64,000 bases of DNA from positions 60,884,001 to 60,948,000 of the forward strand of contig CM060733.1 of NCBI GenBank assembly GCA_030704615.1, read 5' to 3'. The position numbers and the translations under genes are program-made. The DNA is from Takakia lepidozioides (Eukaryota > Streptophyta > Takakiopsida > Takakiales > Takakiaceae). This document shows, piece by piece, positions 1-12,116 of the stretch. The notes under the pieces are model-generated. The model saw only the letters and a program-made list of their open reading frames with translations, was not told where the DNA came from and did no database searches. Within the stretch, counting starts at the first letter, position 1, and every line of letters starts with the position of its first letter.

Positions 1-77
1 GCTCCTTGTCCCTTCCTCGTTTTCGCCACTTTGAAGCCGTTGTTTGTTCTTGTGGGGATTACTGTTGAAACAGACGC

Positions 78-2311
78 GAAAGAACTGGCATCCCATATGA
101 CAATTGCTTGCGCGACAATCTTTGAGATGAACTTGGTGGTGGTGTGGCAGTCCACACCCTTAGCTTCTTGATAATGTGGATAGATGTTCCAGGGGGAGGG
201 CTGACGAGTCCAAACATAAGGGCGAGTTTCTCACTGTTGTAGCTGCAGAGAAAACTCCTTTTGCTCCTCCAACATCATAGAAGCGGGCGTCAGGCATGTA
301 CCTGACCTCGTTAGTCCACTCAAAAGATATCTTCAGCTCAGCATGAATTTCTTCAATTTGTGGATGTCATCTCCCATGGCGAACATATGCATGCACCTGC
401 TTGTCCACCTCAATGTAGCTGCGCTCGTGCTCCTTTCTGACACCTCTGTTCACAATGAATTTTCTCACCTTTGCTTTATCATCCCATCTTCCAGCCGCAG
501 CATATATGTCCGACAGTAGCACAAGCGTTGTCTGGATCCAACTTGAGAAGGCATTTTGCCGCACGTTCTGCTACGTCCACATTGCCATGAACTCTGCATG
601 CAGCAAGCAAGGCCCCCCATATCCCAACATCTGGTTGAATTGACATTTTGTTGATGAAGTCCTCTGCCTCCTCCAATTGCCCTACATGGCCAAACAGGTC
701 CACCATGCAGCCAAAATGTTCCACCGTAGGAGTCAGGCCATGATCTCGACTCATAATATCAAAGTAGTGACGGCCTTCATCAAGGAGGCCCACACGGCTA
801 CATGCAGAGAGTAGACATATAAACGTTACAGCATTTGGCTTCAAGCCTTCTTGATGCAGTTGTTCAAATAGTTCCAGGGCTTCCTTACCACACCCGTGTT
901 GGGCATATCCTGCTATCATTGCATTCCATGAAACCACATTTCGCTTAGACATATTGTCAAACGCTTTGCGGGCATCGCAGACACTTCCACATTTCGCATA
1001 CATGTCAACAAGGGTGTTCCCCAACATGACATCTGGAACAACTCCACTTTTGCTGATATCAGCATGGATCAGTTTGCCCATTTCCAAGGCCGCCAGGCTG
1101 GCACATGCATTGAGAACGCAAATGAATGTGACCTTGTTGGGTGTCACGCCTTCCCGGATCATTTGCTCATAGTTCTCAAACACCTTCGCAGAATACCCAT
1201 GTTGGGTGTACCCTGTGATCAGAGTGTTCCATGAGACCACATTTTGTTGAGCCATATTGTCAAATACTTGACGTGCATCCTTCATGCTCCCGCATTTGGC
1301 ATACATGTTAACAAGTGTGTTTTCCAATTTAATATATGACACAGTCCCAGCTTTGATGATGTCGGCATGGACCTCCTTGCCTTTTTGAAGAGCTCCTAGG
1401 CTGGAGCATGCATCCAGAACACAAAGGAATGTGATACTGTCAGGTGTCACGCCTGCCCATATCATTTGCTCATAGATCTGCAAAGCCTCCCTACCACACC
1501 GATTCTGAGCATATCCTGCAATCATGGCACTCCATGAGACCACACTTCGTTGGACCATATTGTCAAACACTTGCCGTGCATCCTTTAAGCTCCCGCATTT
1601 AGCATACATATTAAGAAGGGTATTCTCCAAATTAACATACGATGAAACTCCAGCTTTGATAATGTCAGCATGGACCTGTTTGCCCTTTTCAAGAGCTCCT
1701 AGGCTGGCACATGCATTTAGAATGCAAATGAATGTAATCCTGTCAGGGGTCACCCCTTCCCCTTGCATTTGCTCATATATCTTGAAAGCCTCCCTATCAC
1801 ACCCGTGCTTGGCATATCCTGCTATCATTATATTCCAGGTGAAGAGAACTCGTTCAGGCATTCTGTCGAAAACTTTGCGTGCCTCCAAAACACACCCGCA
1901 CTTGGCATACATGTTGACAAGGGTGTTGAGAAGAAAGATGTTTGGCTTGAATCCAGTGTGGATAATATGGGCATGCACCTGCTTTCCTTCTGCTAGACCT
2001 TTCATTTTGATGCACTCCTGCAAGAGAGAAACATAAGTATAGGAGTCCGCCCTAATGTGGTGTTGGTTCAAAATGTGCAGCGCCTCTTTCAATTGTCCTG
2101 CATTACATAGTGTTCTCACATCTTCAAAGGTGCCAGAAGAGTTTCTGTTGAAGCCCTCTCTTGGACTTTTAAAAGAAGTCTTTGCGATGGGGGTGCCTGA
2201 TTCAATCAACTGTGTCTGATTCAACGCTGCCATCCTGCATGACTCAAAACTCTTAGTTGCAACCTCTACACTAAAACTCCCATGATAAATTACTGCAGAA
2301 CAAAACTTCAC
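78..2311 (-). pseudogene. PLS-type PPR protein with decayed E+/DYW domain
   Basis: The frame from 2311 to 479 gives about 600 residues of pentatricopeptide repeats. These are four near-identical units of about 101 residues, each with VNMYAKCG, ARKVFDxM, VVSWNxMIAGYAQHG and VTFxCVLNACASLGALE motifs, followed by an E motif (SIQPDVGIWGALLAACRVHG). Such proteins bind organellar RNA, and the DYW domain is the cytidine deaminase used in RNA editing. Near 523-528 the frame shifts: the expected continuation (VLLSDIYAAAGRWDD) lies in the next frame and hits a TGA at 364-366. DYW remnants continue in changing frames. NSEKLALMFGL sits near 219-240, where the family has HSE, so a zinc ligand and the catalytic Glu context are altered. 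DCHTTTKFISKIV follows near 110-151, and no DYW terminus is visible. No intron was seen. The PPR array is intact, so an RNA-binding protein without editing activity remains possible. The start at 2311 is the first Met of the open frame. Confidence 0.85.
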
Positions 2312-3674
2312 TGTCAGAAGAAAAAAGAATAAAAAACTGTACCAAGCCCATCTGTTTGAGTTGGAACCCTTAAATCATTGTCGGAACTTTACCTGGTGAA
2401 TACTCTGCCTGGGACTCCAGAGTGTACATCAACATCACAACGATCGTTGGAGTGTGCTGGACCTCGTACCATGCCAGATGGCTCTGCTCTCACCCGAGGA
2501 GGGTTGGGCCAACTCTCAATCCAAAGAATCTCGTTCATGAACTTAGGTCTGAAGGTGGGTACTTCTGGACTTTTCTGTGAGAAACATCAGTGGGAAGCCG
2601 CTGCATAGACAATCAAAAAACAACAAAGCTGCAAGAATATTTCAAAGAGCAGGGAACACCCTTGAACAGCTTCATTCCCACGCATCCCTCTTGCGCTGCT
2701 AGCCTGCCCTCATGCCACTCTCCCACTGATCTCTGCACAGTCTACCCTCTACACTTCAGAGCAGCCCTCTGTTTACGGGGGCTCATCCACCAGTGACCCC
2801 TCTGAGCGAAGAGTGGCATCGTGAAGCCGCAGGCTTCTTCCACGCCTCCTTTCGTTGAGAGAGCAGCAATAGCTAAGTTGGGTCACTTGTAACTTCCTCC
2901 CAATTTGGCCAGAAGCAATTGGGGGCAGGGGCGTTGGAAAGCTGTTTACGATCTTCCTGTTCCCTCACAGTTAGATTACCTCCATAAAGGTAGCTCCAGG
3001 GGATTCTCAACGGTTTCTTGTGGGCACTTGTTGTGATGAAATGTGGCCGTTGGTCACCAAATTATGAAGAAGCCGCTGGCGTGAATGTGCCACACCATTC
3101 CCACAACACTCTTGCGAGACTATTACTCCTTAGTAGAGTTTTTCTCTGCACATTCTGAGCTGGGTTTTGTCCGATCAACAATTGTATCTTACAAATATGA
3201 GAACGGATCTGACCTGTGCGCTCACTGGAGGATGTTGCGAGTTCAGGAGGATATCAGGAGGGGAGGGAAGACACCCATCATGGGAAGGATGTTGCAAGTT
3301 CCTCAATTCGGGTGTGTGAAGACAGCAGTTGTTGTCGATTTGCAAGTACAGGACAAGGGATTGGGACCTCGGACCTTTTACTGCCATGGGAAGGTAGAGT
3401 AAGCATGAGAGACATGGTGGGGTAGCTTTCGAATATACGAAAAGCAGTGCCAATTGGCCAGCTCTCAGGCTTCTCGAGTCCTGATTATTAGTATATGCGG
3501 GAGTGCTGGTGAAAATCTTTAGGACCCGAATTTGCTTTGTTTCTAGCTACACCTGCGATGTATAAGGAAAGATGCATGTGCATGGTTCTCTTCTACTTGA
3601 GGTACTCTAGCATCCGCAAGGGGAAGAAGCTGCTCTTGATTACGCTGATTTCGGCCGGCATCATCTCACCTCTC
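2312..3674. other. Intergenic, no supported gene
   Basis: This holds the upstream region of the PPR gene. Open frames of up to about 105 codons occur on both strands, but none shows recognisable motifs or convincing splice sites. I see no repeat. Confidence 0.4.
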
Positions 3675-4160
3675 TCAGCTACTCCCGAGGTGCAGTCCCG
3701 CATCGCATCGGCTCGACGCAGGGGTAGCTGGCTTGGACAGAGTCTTGGGTTTTGGGGGAAGCTGGGGCGGCCGACTTGCCAAATACTTAGCTACACTCTT
3801 GGCCTTTTCTTGAGGGCTCCGCGTTGAGTTTCTTCCAGGTGGTGTAAGATTAGGGGAGACGTTGGGATCTGTGATGAAGGACTTGGTTCTGCCATGCCAT
3901 GGCGCATCTCGATGAGGATCAAGATCCTGCCCAGCCACTAAACCTTCGTGCAGTGTGGTTGGGAGTTTCGTTCTTTTTTCCTTTGCACTGCTAGCAGGGG
4001 GTGGTCGCCTGGACCCCTCGGGACCGCTTGTTCTTGGGCATCTTATATTTGCTAGAGCTACAGATCTAGAGATCCGGTATGGGCCGCGAGGTGTTTTCTT
4101 GTTACAACATGGGGTGTTCGCACGTCTGAGCTCCGAGGTCCTCGCTGCAAGTTCCCACAA
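3675..4160 (-). CDS. Hypothetical motif-repeat protein exon or paralogue fragment
   Basis: This 161-codon minus-strand frame carries one copy of the motif found twice in the gene at 5209-6234: HGRTKSFITD, then VSPNLTPPGR, followed by a Pro/Lys-rich tail (PPQLPPKPKTLSKPATP). The shared motif is visible in both protein and DNA, at about 3841-3900 here versus about 5460-5520 and 5800-5860. It may be a separate truncated paralogue, or a 3' exon of the same gene spliced across 4.2-5.2 kb; no splice junction decides this. The residues before the motif have no counterpart in the neighbour, so the true coding start is probably later than 4160. Function is unknown. Confidence 0.35.
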   Translation of the reverse strand: MWELAARTSELRRANTPCCNKKTPRGPYRISRSVALANIRCPRTSGPEGSRRPPPASSAKEKRTKLPTTLHEGLVAGQDLDPHRDAPWHGRTKSFITDPNVSPNLTPPGRNSTRSPQEKAKSVAKYLASRPPQLPPKPKTLSKPATPASSRCDAGLHLGSS

Positions 4161-5208
4161 CTTCGCACTGTTAGACTTTTGGCCAACTCCTGCTGGCCAA
4201 ACTCTATACTACCCATTACCTTCTGCAGGCGGGGCTCAGCGAAATATCTCCTTGTACATAGAACTTCTTCAAGTCCTTCTAGTTCAATTCTTGCTTGGCT
4301 CGAAAATATCAAGCACCCAAGTGGAAGACATCAAAGTGAACTAGACATTCCACCATAATTACGATTAATGTGTCTGCTGCTTGAAAGAGCTAGAGTCTAG
4401 AGATGAGGTCTAGATGTTAAATTCTAGAGAATCTAAGTAGGATTCGGAAGGACCGAGAGGAAGACAAGTAAGATTACCAGAGTTGATCTGATCTCTCCAC
4501 CTTATGGTGTCCTCCCTTTTCGGACGCTCTGACCATTTGCAAGACTTGGCACAACTACGGTCACTCAAAGCTGGCGAGCCTGCGCCAGAGCTGCGATCTG
4601 TACTCATCGCTCCATTCTTTGACACGGCAGCACTTGACTTTCCAGCGCTGGAGGGCACTGCAAGCATTGTAATTACGCCAGAGAGGCCTTGAAATTGTTA
4701 GTAGTTCAAGCGTTCAAACTCTAGTCTAGAAGCTCATTACTTAAAGCACCTCTTCGAGACTCCTTCTAGTACAAATCGCCAGGCTGATTTTTCCAACCAG
4801 GTGCCTCTCCCTCTCTAGATCCGGCAGCTAGATCTCCTCCCATCGGATGATTGAGTTAGCTACGGATATACAGATTCTCACTTTAAAAAAATCGTGTTCA
4901 AACGAGATCAAGTTGTATATAATTTATGTCACAGATTGATGTCACTGATCTCATATTGTCGTCTGGCAATGCACTGTCTTCTGGTCTCTTCCAATAGAAT
5001 CTAGTGTAACCCATGACCTCAGATCTGTATCTAGCGTGTGTACAGAACATGTTGATATAACGATTCAATGAAGTTCGTTTTTCAACTTAAAATCAAATTT
5101 CAGACAGAGGTTTTCTTTTGACGTTATTGACCAAAACCATGATCATCTAGCTCATGCCGATACGATTTAAGCTGTCACTTATCGCAGCTGGAATTAGTTA
5201 ACTTCAAC
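4161..5208. other. Intergenic or intronic, no supported gene
   Basis: This is moderately AT-rich sequence between the two motif-bearing frames. Small frames on both strands (for example 4410-4667 minus) are not recognisable. If the two frames form one gene, this is its intron. Confidence 0.35.
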
Positions 5209-6234
5209 TTAGAGGGGACCTGAAGGTGGTGAGGAGATGGCGCATGGTGGGGATCCAGCTACTGCCTGAGGTTTTGGTGGGGAGCCAGCTACTGTCTGAG
5301 GCCTTGCAGGTACTGCTGTCTGAGGTCTCGCTTCAGCCGACTTGGCGGAGGGCCTGCGCATTCTACTAATGCTCTTGCCAATTGGAATTTTATCATCAGC
5401 TTGAGGTGTGATAGGCACGTACGTCATTGCTTCCCGGGCCCCCTCTCCATCGAGAGGCCTTCCAGGCGGAGTCAAATTGGGCGAGACTGCATAATCTGTG
5501 ATGTAAGATTTTGTTCTGCCCCAGTAAGTGTCTGAAGGTGGGACTTTAATCTTCAGAGTATGAGGGGGATAGTTCTTTCCCGTTTTCCCAATCGGTTCGC
5601 CTGGCGAAGGCCTCTTCTTCGGGGGTGGTGGGCTTCTGGGGGGCTCCTTGGAAGATTGTGTTTTGCTGGAGCGCGCAAGAGCACTCGCAATGGACTGCAA
5701 TTTACTTACCGATTGGCCTAGTGGAACCTGATCTTCACGTGATTTTGCAGGCCACATCATAGCATCTTTCGAGCCCCCTCCATCCATTGGCCTTGCTGGG
5801 GGCGTGAGGTTTGGAGAGACCGAAGGATCAGTTACATAAGACTTTGGTCTTCCCCAGAACATATCACCAGCGGGGTTCGACACTGGAGGAATGTATGCGC
5901 GCAGATGTTCTGATATATCCGTGGCCTCTCTCCCGTGCCAGTAATCTTTGTCAGGAGGATTTTGGCCACTGATGTACCGCATATATTCCGTTACATCGCA
6001 CCCTTCCCTTCCAAAGTAAGGATCAGGAGCGTTTTTCATAGAAGGGTGATATGAGTGTGGTGGCGGCGGAAGATGGTGCATCAGTGTCACATCCGCTCCT
6101 TTGTGGCCATAATGGAAATCACCGTGATGCTCTGTGTTCTTCGGTTTTCTATTCCAAGGGCAGAACAGTTGATGGTGCTTGTGGGGGTAATCAGAATAAT
6201 CTGTCTTTGTTCGAAGGATGTTTCTTTTACCCAT
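5209..6234 (-). CDS. Uncharacterised proline-rich repeat-motif protein, 341 aa
   Basis: This is an uninterrupted 341-codon frame that I do not recognise as a named family. The N-terminus is basic and His/Tyr-rich (MGKRNILRTKTDYSDYPHKHH). It contains two sets of internal repeats. The first has the form YxGREGxDVTEY: HYGHKGADVT near residue 42, YFGREGCDVTEY near 73 and YWHGREATDISEHL near 97. The second is W/YWGRxKSYxTD plus VSPNLTPP, near residues 126 and 237. A Ser/Pro/Lys-rich linker separates the two long motifs, and the C-terminus has degenerate PQTxVxARP/PKPQAVAGSPP repeats. No signal peptide or membrane segment is seen. The regular short motifs look like a scaffold or docking protein, which is inference only. 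Consistent amino-acid patterning and length make it a likely real gene. Confidence 0.6.
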   Translation of the reverse strand: MGKRNILRTKTDYSDYPHKHHQLFCPWNRKPKNTEHHGDFHYGHKGADVTLMHHLPPPPHSYHPSMKNAPDPYFGREGCDVTEYMRYISGQNPPDKDYWHGREATDISEHLRAYIPPVSNPAGDMFWGRPKSYVTDPSVSPNLTPPARPMDGGGSKDAMMWPAKSREDQVPLGQSVSKLQSIASALARSSKTQSSKEPPRSPPPPKKRPSPGEPIGKTGKNYPPHTLKIKVPPSDTYWGRTKSYITDYAVSPNLTPPGRPLDGEGAREAMTYVPITPQADDKIPIGKSISRMRRPSAKSAEARPQTAVPARPQTVAGSPPKPQAVAGSPPCAISSPPSGPL

Positions 6235-7612
6235 TCTGTACTAGTATTCAATGTCGCTACTAGGAATAGTGAGTCGTGACACCTGCGTGCAATACAACAC
6301 TTCTTTAATAATGCTCTTGCTCCAGTCCTGGCTCCCCCGACGATCTCTCACAAAGCAGGTCAGCCATTGATCTGGTACGAGTTGGAGAGATTATGGGAGG
6401 ACTGTTGGGGGCCCGTTGGTGCGAGGAGTCATCAGCAAGGAGGCACAGGGAGATACACTAGAGTAGAGCCACCCAGATGAGCAGTTCAATTTGGAATAAG
6501 ATTAGAGAAGAGCAGCTTCCACTCACTGCGCCGCCCACATATCCTAGAGAAGCGAAGCAGCAGCACAGAACCAACACAGAGATACGTCGACACAACACTG
6601 ACACATGGAAAAAGACAGAGAGAGCTACAGGTTTCCTCTAGAGCGTCGTGGACACTGAAGAGAGACAATTCTCCAGAGGGAAAAGGGGCAGAGTAGAGAG
6701 TGAGAGGCGAGGAAGAGACAGCGAGGGTGTAAGGCTAGCCGCCAGTTACTCGAGTGTGGGATGCGAAGCGGCAGCCGTGATTCCCTTATTCATCGCTCAA
6801 CTGTTCTTCATTCAAATCCACAGAGCCAAGGTAGATCGATGAATTCATCGCCAAACTGTTGGTGCTAAAGGTCAGAGTAACTGGCATCTATGCTCATTTA
6901 ACTGCTTTGGTGCGTCATGCTGGGTGTTTCTAGTTTCTAGCCTACACCAGATGGAAGTGCTCGCTCTCAAAGCTTGGGTCCAGCACTTGATCATCTCAAA
7001 TCCGATGGAATGAAGGAGTGAATCGAAGCTACCGACAGCCATGGAAGGACCTCCATGAGCAGAATTGTGGGCAGCTCTCATTTGAATTGCTTGATCCCTT
7101 CGTCATGCACAGAGAAGGCACGGCGAGTACAGGGGTAAGAGGACAAGGACGCGCTCTCAAACTACTCGCCTTATACTGAATATTCCACATGAGGGCATAT
7201 ATAATATGGCGTGTTCGACTAGACCTTGATGGTTACCGCAAAACAATATTCAAGCATTTTGTCTGCAAAGGCCTTCAACGCAGACCAGCACGGAACCTTT
7301 GTGCTGAAACCAACTGCACATATAGGAGATGGCCTGCTCTACTGCCACGAACTTCATTCAGCACTTGGTTCCTGTTGCTGCCTCAGTTGCAATATACCTC
7401 CTATGAATACATTGCTGAATCTCTAGAGGCTTGTAAAGATTGCATAAGGCATATCACTGGAGTATCAATGTACAAAACTTCCTACAATTGCGTGTCCTAT
7501 TCATCACATCCACTTTTGGCTGATCATGCAAAACATGTCTATTACAGAACCCCTCAATCTATAGATCTGCCCGCTTGACATGTAGACAGATGTCAAGCGC
7601 AGAGCTCCATAT
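6235..7612. other. Upstream region of motif-repeat gene and GT47 3' flank
   Basis: This contains the presumed promoter and leader of the minus-strand gene starting at 6234, with purine-rich leader-like sequence at 6600-6730. A 129-codon plus-strand frame at 7189-7578 has no recognisable motif, and I treat it as chance. Confidence 0.35.
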
Positions 7613-7916
7613 GCTCTATAGAAGCTAATGAAACATACTGCCTTAAACAGAATTTTGACCTGGCACTGCTGATAAGTTGGCATGGTTGCAGCCACAGGTT
7701 CACTCGTTGCCGGCACCGGTCACCAGCCTCTGTGAACGAGGGACATGTAGCTTTATGTCTAAGCTTGACGCTCTATAGAAGCTATGAAACATACTGACTT
7801 AAGCAGAATATTGACCCGGCACTGCTGATAAGTTGGCATGGTTGCAGCCACAGGTGCACTCATTCCGGGCACCAGTCACCAGCCTCTGCGAACGACGGAC
7901 ATGTAGCTTTATGTCT
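7613..7916. repeat. Tandem duplication of the 3' end of the GT47 last exon
   Basis: Two copies of about 148 bp lie at 7613-7760 and 7770-7916, period about 157 bp, with perhaps 10-12% differences. The right copy contains the last exon and stop codon of the GT47 gene. The left copy carries the same coding stretch on the minus strand ([19 protein letters not shown]) but ends in an in-frame TGA. It lies just 3' of the real stop, so it would fall in the 3' UTR. Confidence 0.85.
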
Positions 7917-10900
7917 TGAAGCTTGCCAGCGACCTGAGCCACCACATTTATCAATTCAAGTCAACAAGTCCCTTGTGCAAAGCACATAGCATCCCTACAT
8001 GTAATCTGCACCATAACAAGGGGGCAGAAATACCACTTACCATGCGCCATGTCAAATCTTCTGGACCCAGTGGCTGTGCTGGACTTGCATACTGGAAATG
8101 CTTTGTAAACTGCAAAATTTCCACCCCAACAAGGTCATACTCCAACACAATAAGCATCAAATAAAAGGTAATCAGGAAAAGACCACAAGTTCTGCATGAG
8201 CACTACCTGGGCTAGCTGAAGCTGCATGGCTGCAATGTCGTGTGCACTTATACTGTGAAGATGTGTCACCAACCATCCCTTTTGTACTGCCTGTGCTGCT
8301 GCAACAAACACCGCCACCTGCACCATTGTCTCTCCCCACCCCCGGTGCCATCATGGTTTTGTATGAATCCATGTCTCCCTCCCACTCTTTGGATCCACAG
8401 CAACACAATAGAGGAGTTCATCTGAAAGCATGGTGGCAAACGTTCTTGTCTTGATCAGTGCCCCCTCATCCCATGACTCCTATATGATGTTGATATCAAC
8501 CTACTAGCGACAGCATCATCCTGCCTTCCTACCTGTATGCTACGTTCTCCATGTTCGTCACAAGGGTTTTGGCCAACTTCCAAGTTGGTTCTCAGTCTCC
8601 TGGTCAAGAAAGAAGATGGAACAGGATACCTCCTGAGGATATCATCTCTGCAGTGCCACCAGCAAAGTGGAGACAACATCATTGCTTCTTTTAGTGGGCC
8701 TACCCACTCTGAAAATCCGGGGAAAATATTGGTGTCTTTCAGGGGCTGTTAGTTATGAGGACCTGTAATTAGCGGCTTCCCTGCATGAGGCAGTAGCACA
8801 ATGTGGTAGCACCACTGAGATTACAGAACAAATCAAAACTCAGACGTTACTTGAGGATGACCTAATACAGCCTCTGTATATCTTGACATGCCATGGTCAT
8901 TCTTCTCGTTCGGGAGCTGAGCAGGCAAGAGTTGAAGGACCACTTGCCTTACTGCTGCATATGGCTACAAGCAAGGTACTTGTCCAGGCTCTTTGAGCAC
9001 TCTGTCTAACTCTTGTATGAAGCTGTGAATATGACTTGACTTTGCAATGAAGGTAGCTCATATGGCTCTTGTACCACCTGCTCTAGGAAATGGGTGTGCT
9101 TTCTGTTAGGAGACAACCACCAACCCCTCCCGCTGGAGTACTGGAAATGTGTGTTAACTGATTCCCTTTGTGGTATAACTCCAAGTTCCTAGGGTAGTGT
9201 AGCCTTATCACATAAGATTCTGAGCTACCTGTTCCCTTGACACATAGGCTATCTCTTCGTAAGGGTGCTAACTGTTGGGTGAAGATCAACCCTCCCTCTG
9301 GAGTACAGGGCGAAATAGGTAAGGGTGTAAGGGTGCTTATTGCTACGTTAAATTGCTGAAATTACCTCTCTTCTCTTTGTTAGTATGAGAATAGACAGGG
9401 ATGACATCCATAACAAGCCTTAGGGGTTTCAGCCCTAGGGGTCCACAGGGATCATCAACCTGTTGGTTAGCTGTGACAGATTGTTGCCGGGATTGCTACA
9501 GAGGGCAAGAGACTGAGGGAAGTTAAGGTTTGGAGCTCTTTCAGGCTTTGGATGACGAAGTCTGAATGTGCTGTTTTTTCCAGATAAACCATCCCTGTGA
9601 ATTGCTTTGATACATGATGGAAAGATCTCAGAGCACATTGTGTTGTGTTGCCTTGTCCAGCATTAACATGCTATCTCTTTGGAGGGTTTCTAGGCTATGA
9701 CAAACAACGTCTTAACGAGTACATTCTCTTGGAAGGTTACTAGAAGTGCCAATCATATGTGTCAGAACAGGGGGGCCAAAGCAGCAGTGCACAGATGAAC
9801 GTTGCATTTCTACATATATATGCCAGCCCTTTATCAACACTCAATTCTCTAAGATAAGCGGTGGCTATGCGCGAGGGCCACCGCCATCCCGGTAGTTCTG
9901 CACGGTCTAACTTCAGGAGGGTTAATATTTCATGGGGATTACACCCTCAAAGGTGTATCATATCCAACCATGAAAGGAAAAATATCTTTCAAAGCTCTCT
10001 ACCAAGAAGACTGAGCAGAGCACAAAGCACTTCAGATTCAGGTTAGAACAGACACACCTTTCGGTAGTCAAGTATTCCTTCAAACGGAAGTTCCAGCTCA
10101 TCACTAACCACAACAGGAATGCAACCACTCACTATTGCATCAAATAGGCGAGCAGAAGATGGGGTGTCTCCTGCGGGACTCAGGCAGAAAACAGCCCTAC
10201 CCTCCTTGCACCCAAAACTAAGACCAATCAGCATCTTTTCAAATCACCAGATCAAAGAAACAACAACCAACATTCAGTTGGGGACAAATTTGAGAGAGTG
10301 TGGTGTACCTGCGCATTCCATTTTGAGCTGCCAGTTTGCCAATTTGCCCATTGGATCCCTCCTCAATTATCACATCAACCTCCTCATGTAAAACATCTGC
10401 TAGCTTGCTCCGCACCTTTCCACCCTGCCCCCATGATTTGGTCTTCAGCACAACCTGCCCCACTCAACTGGCTAGCACTACCCTAGGGTGCCAGGTGAAG
10501 AGCATGTGTACCGCATTGCGGATGGTTCGACCGCGAAAGAAGAGCAACGTCTTGCGCAGGGGTAAGGAGTGTGCCAGGCAATACGAATCACACGCCTCCA
10601 CATTTGGCACATATGGTAAGACCACATCCTTGTCGACTGACACTTCTCCTGCTTTGTACCTTGCCCCATGGCCATGCCCAGGTACCCATCTCTATCTTGT
10701 ACACGCTACCAAGCCTATGAATGATATTACAGAAAAGCTACAAAGGTGACCCCAATAGTGTACCATTGCCCATCATAAAGCCTCATGTTCACATGATCCA
10801 TAGTGTTTTGTGCAATGCTCCCAATCTTCACATGGTGATATTTGTGACAAGCTGGGACTGAAATCACTGAGAAAGTTGGGAAGGGATAGGAGAGGAACCA

Positions 10901-12116
10901 GTTGCCAGTAGAGTCAAGATCAGGCAGGAGCCAGATAGCAGTCTTGAGGAACCGGCGGTGTGACTTCATGGACCAGGGATGATGCAGTGCCAGCACATGG
11001 TCACGGCCTCCCGAGCGCTGCCATGCTGCCTGCCCTGTTATCCACTTCACTGCCTCCTGTCCTCCCTCCCTTCCTTGTCAATAATTCAGTTGCATGTGCT
11101 ATACTGCAGTAGCACAAAGCGAATTGATAAGCTTCAACCGCCCAGGATCTCCGACTACATAAGACTCACAGATTATCCCACCAACAATATTTGGCCAGCA
11201 CTGCCGGGCCTACTCCCTGCAGCATCTGAAAAGAATGCCTTCCTCTTGTCTCTTCTTATGCTAAATGTTCCGACCCATGAGCAAACTTCCGTTGGGAATA
11301 ACGTAATATACCTACCCGATACAGCTGCTTGCACCGGGGCCTGTCCAGGAGGAAGAATGGGATGGTTGTGAACATGGGAATGTAGAACACATCCGCCTGT
11401 GCAACCTCCCTCACTCGACGAACTGTTTTCACCCGCCGCTCAGACTCAGGTGCCATTAGATCCGAGTACAACCAGTAGTCCACGGAATGCTGCCAGAGCA
11501 TAATTCCACTAAGGGCCTCACTCTGCATAGACAATGCCACACATACGCGCACTTCCTATTGCCAGACACCGTGACGCTCAAAAAAATCTGCTATGGGGTA
11601 CTCTCCACCCTCATTCTGGACATACATGCCTGCCTTAGCCTCTTCCTCTAGAGCACCTCAAAACACGAAACAGCGAAACGTCTTGTAGTTACACACCTGT
11701 TCAATGAGGCGATGAACAGGGCTGCCATTTGAAGTGACATTCACGGTCTCCTCAAGCGATTTCTGAAACAGCCAAAGCAGATCAGTAGTGAACTTGGACG
11801 GCATCTCATACACATAAACATTCAATGGGAGTCTGAGCCCAATACGCAGCAGCATCTCATCTCTTTCCAACAAGGCTCGGTCCAGATTCGTCACGTCTTC
11901 CAAAGTAGCACGGTCTTGCACTGGTTTCTGATCCAGAGAGCCATCCTGAGCACGGCGTCCCTGATCTGCTAAAAACAGCTGCAGGGAGGGCAAAAACGAA
12001 TATTGTGTAGAAGGACTAAATGAGGCCCCGCCCCAATTCAAGGCCATCCAGAAGCAGCAAAGAGTAGCCAGCACCCAGGCAATCGCCCATCTCCTGCTAA
12101 AACCTCGTCTTGCCAT
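7799..12116 (-). CDS. GT47 exostosin-family glycosyltransferase, 489 aa
   Basis: Nine exons join in frame at GT-AG sites: 12116-11697, 11489-11316, 11056-10899, 10659-10512, 10424-10309, 10196-10058, 8317-8207, 8109-8041 and 7933-7799, totalling 1470 nt. The product is a type II Golgi membrane protein, with a short basic N-terminus, a membrane anchor at about residues 10-28, a stem and an exostosin domain. Diagnostic stretches are [99 protein letters not shown] and [15 protein letters not shown]. From memory this follows Arabidopsis At5g16890 along its whole length, so it is probably an orthologue. Members of GT47 build cell-wall polysaccharides; the exact sugar donor and acceptor here are unknown. 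Intron 6 is unusually long (1.74 kb). The C-terminal tail is Cys-rich ([11 protein letters not shown]). The 3' end is tandemly duplicated downstream. Confidence 0.93.
8318..10057 (-). other. Long intron 6 of the GT47 gene
   Basis: The donor GTGTGT follows the codon for DYRK at 10058, and the acceptor TGGTGCAG precedes VAVFVAAAQ at 8317. The intron is five to ten times longer than most others in the gene. It contains coding-like frames on both strands, such as [11 protein letters not shown] on plus at about 8773-8979 and [12 protein letters not shown] on minus at about 8350-8475. I could not assign either to a family. Confidence 0.7.
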
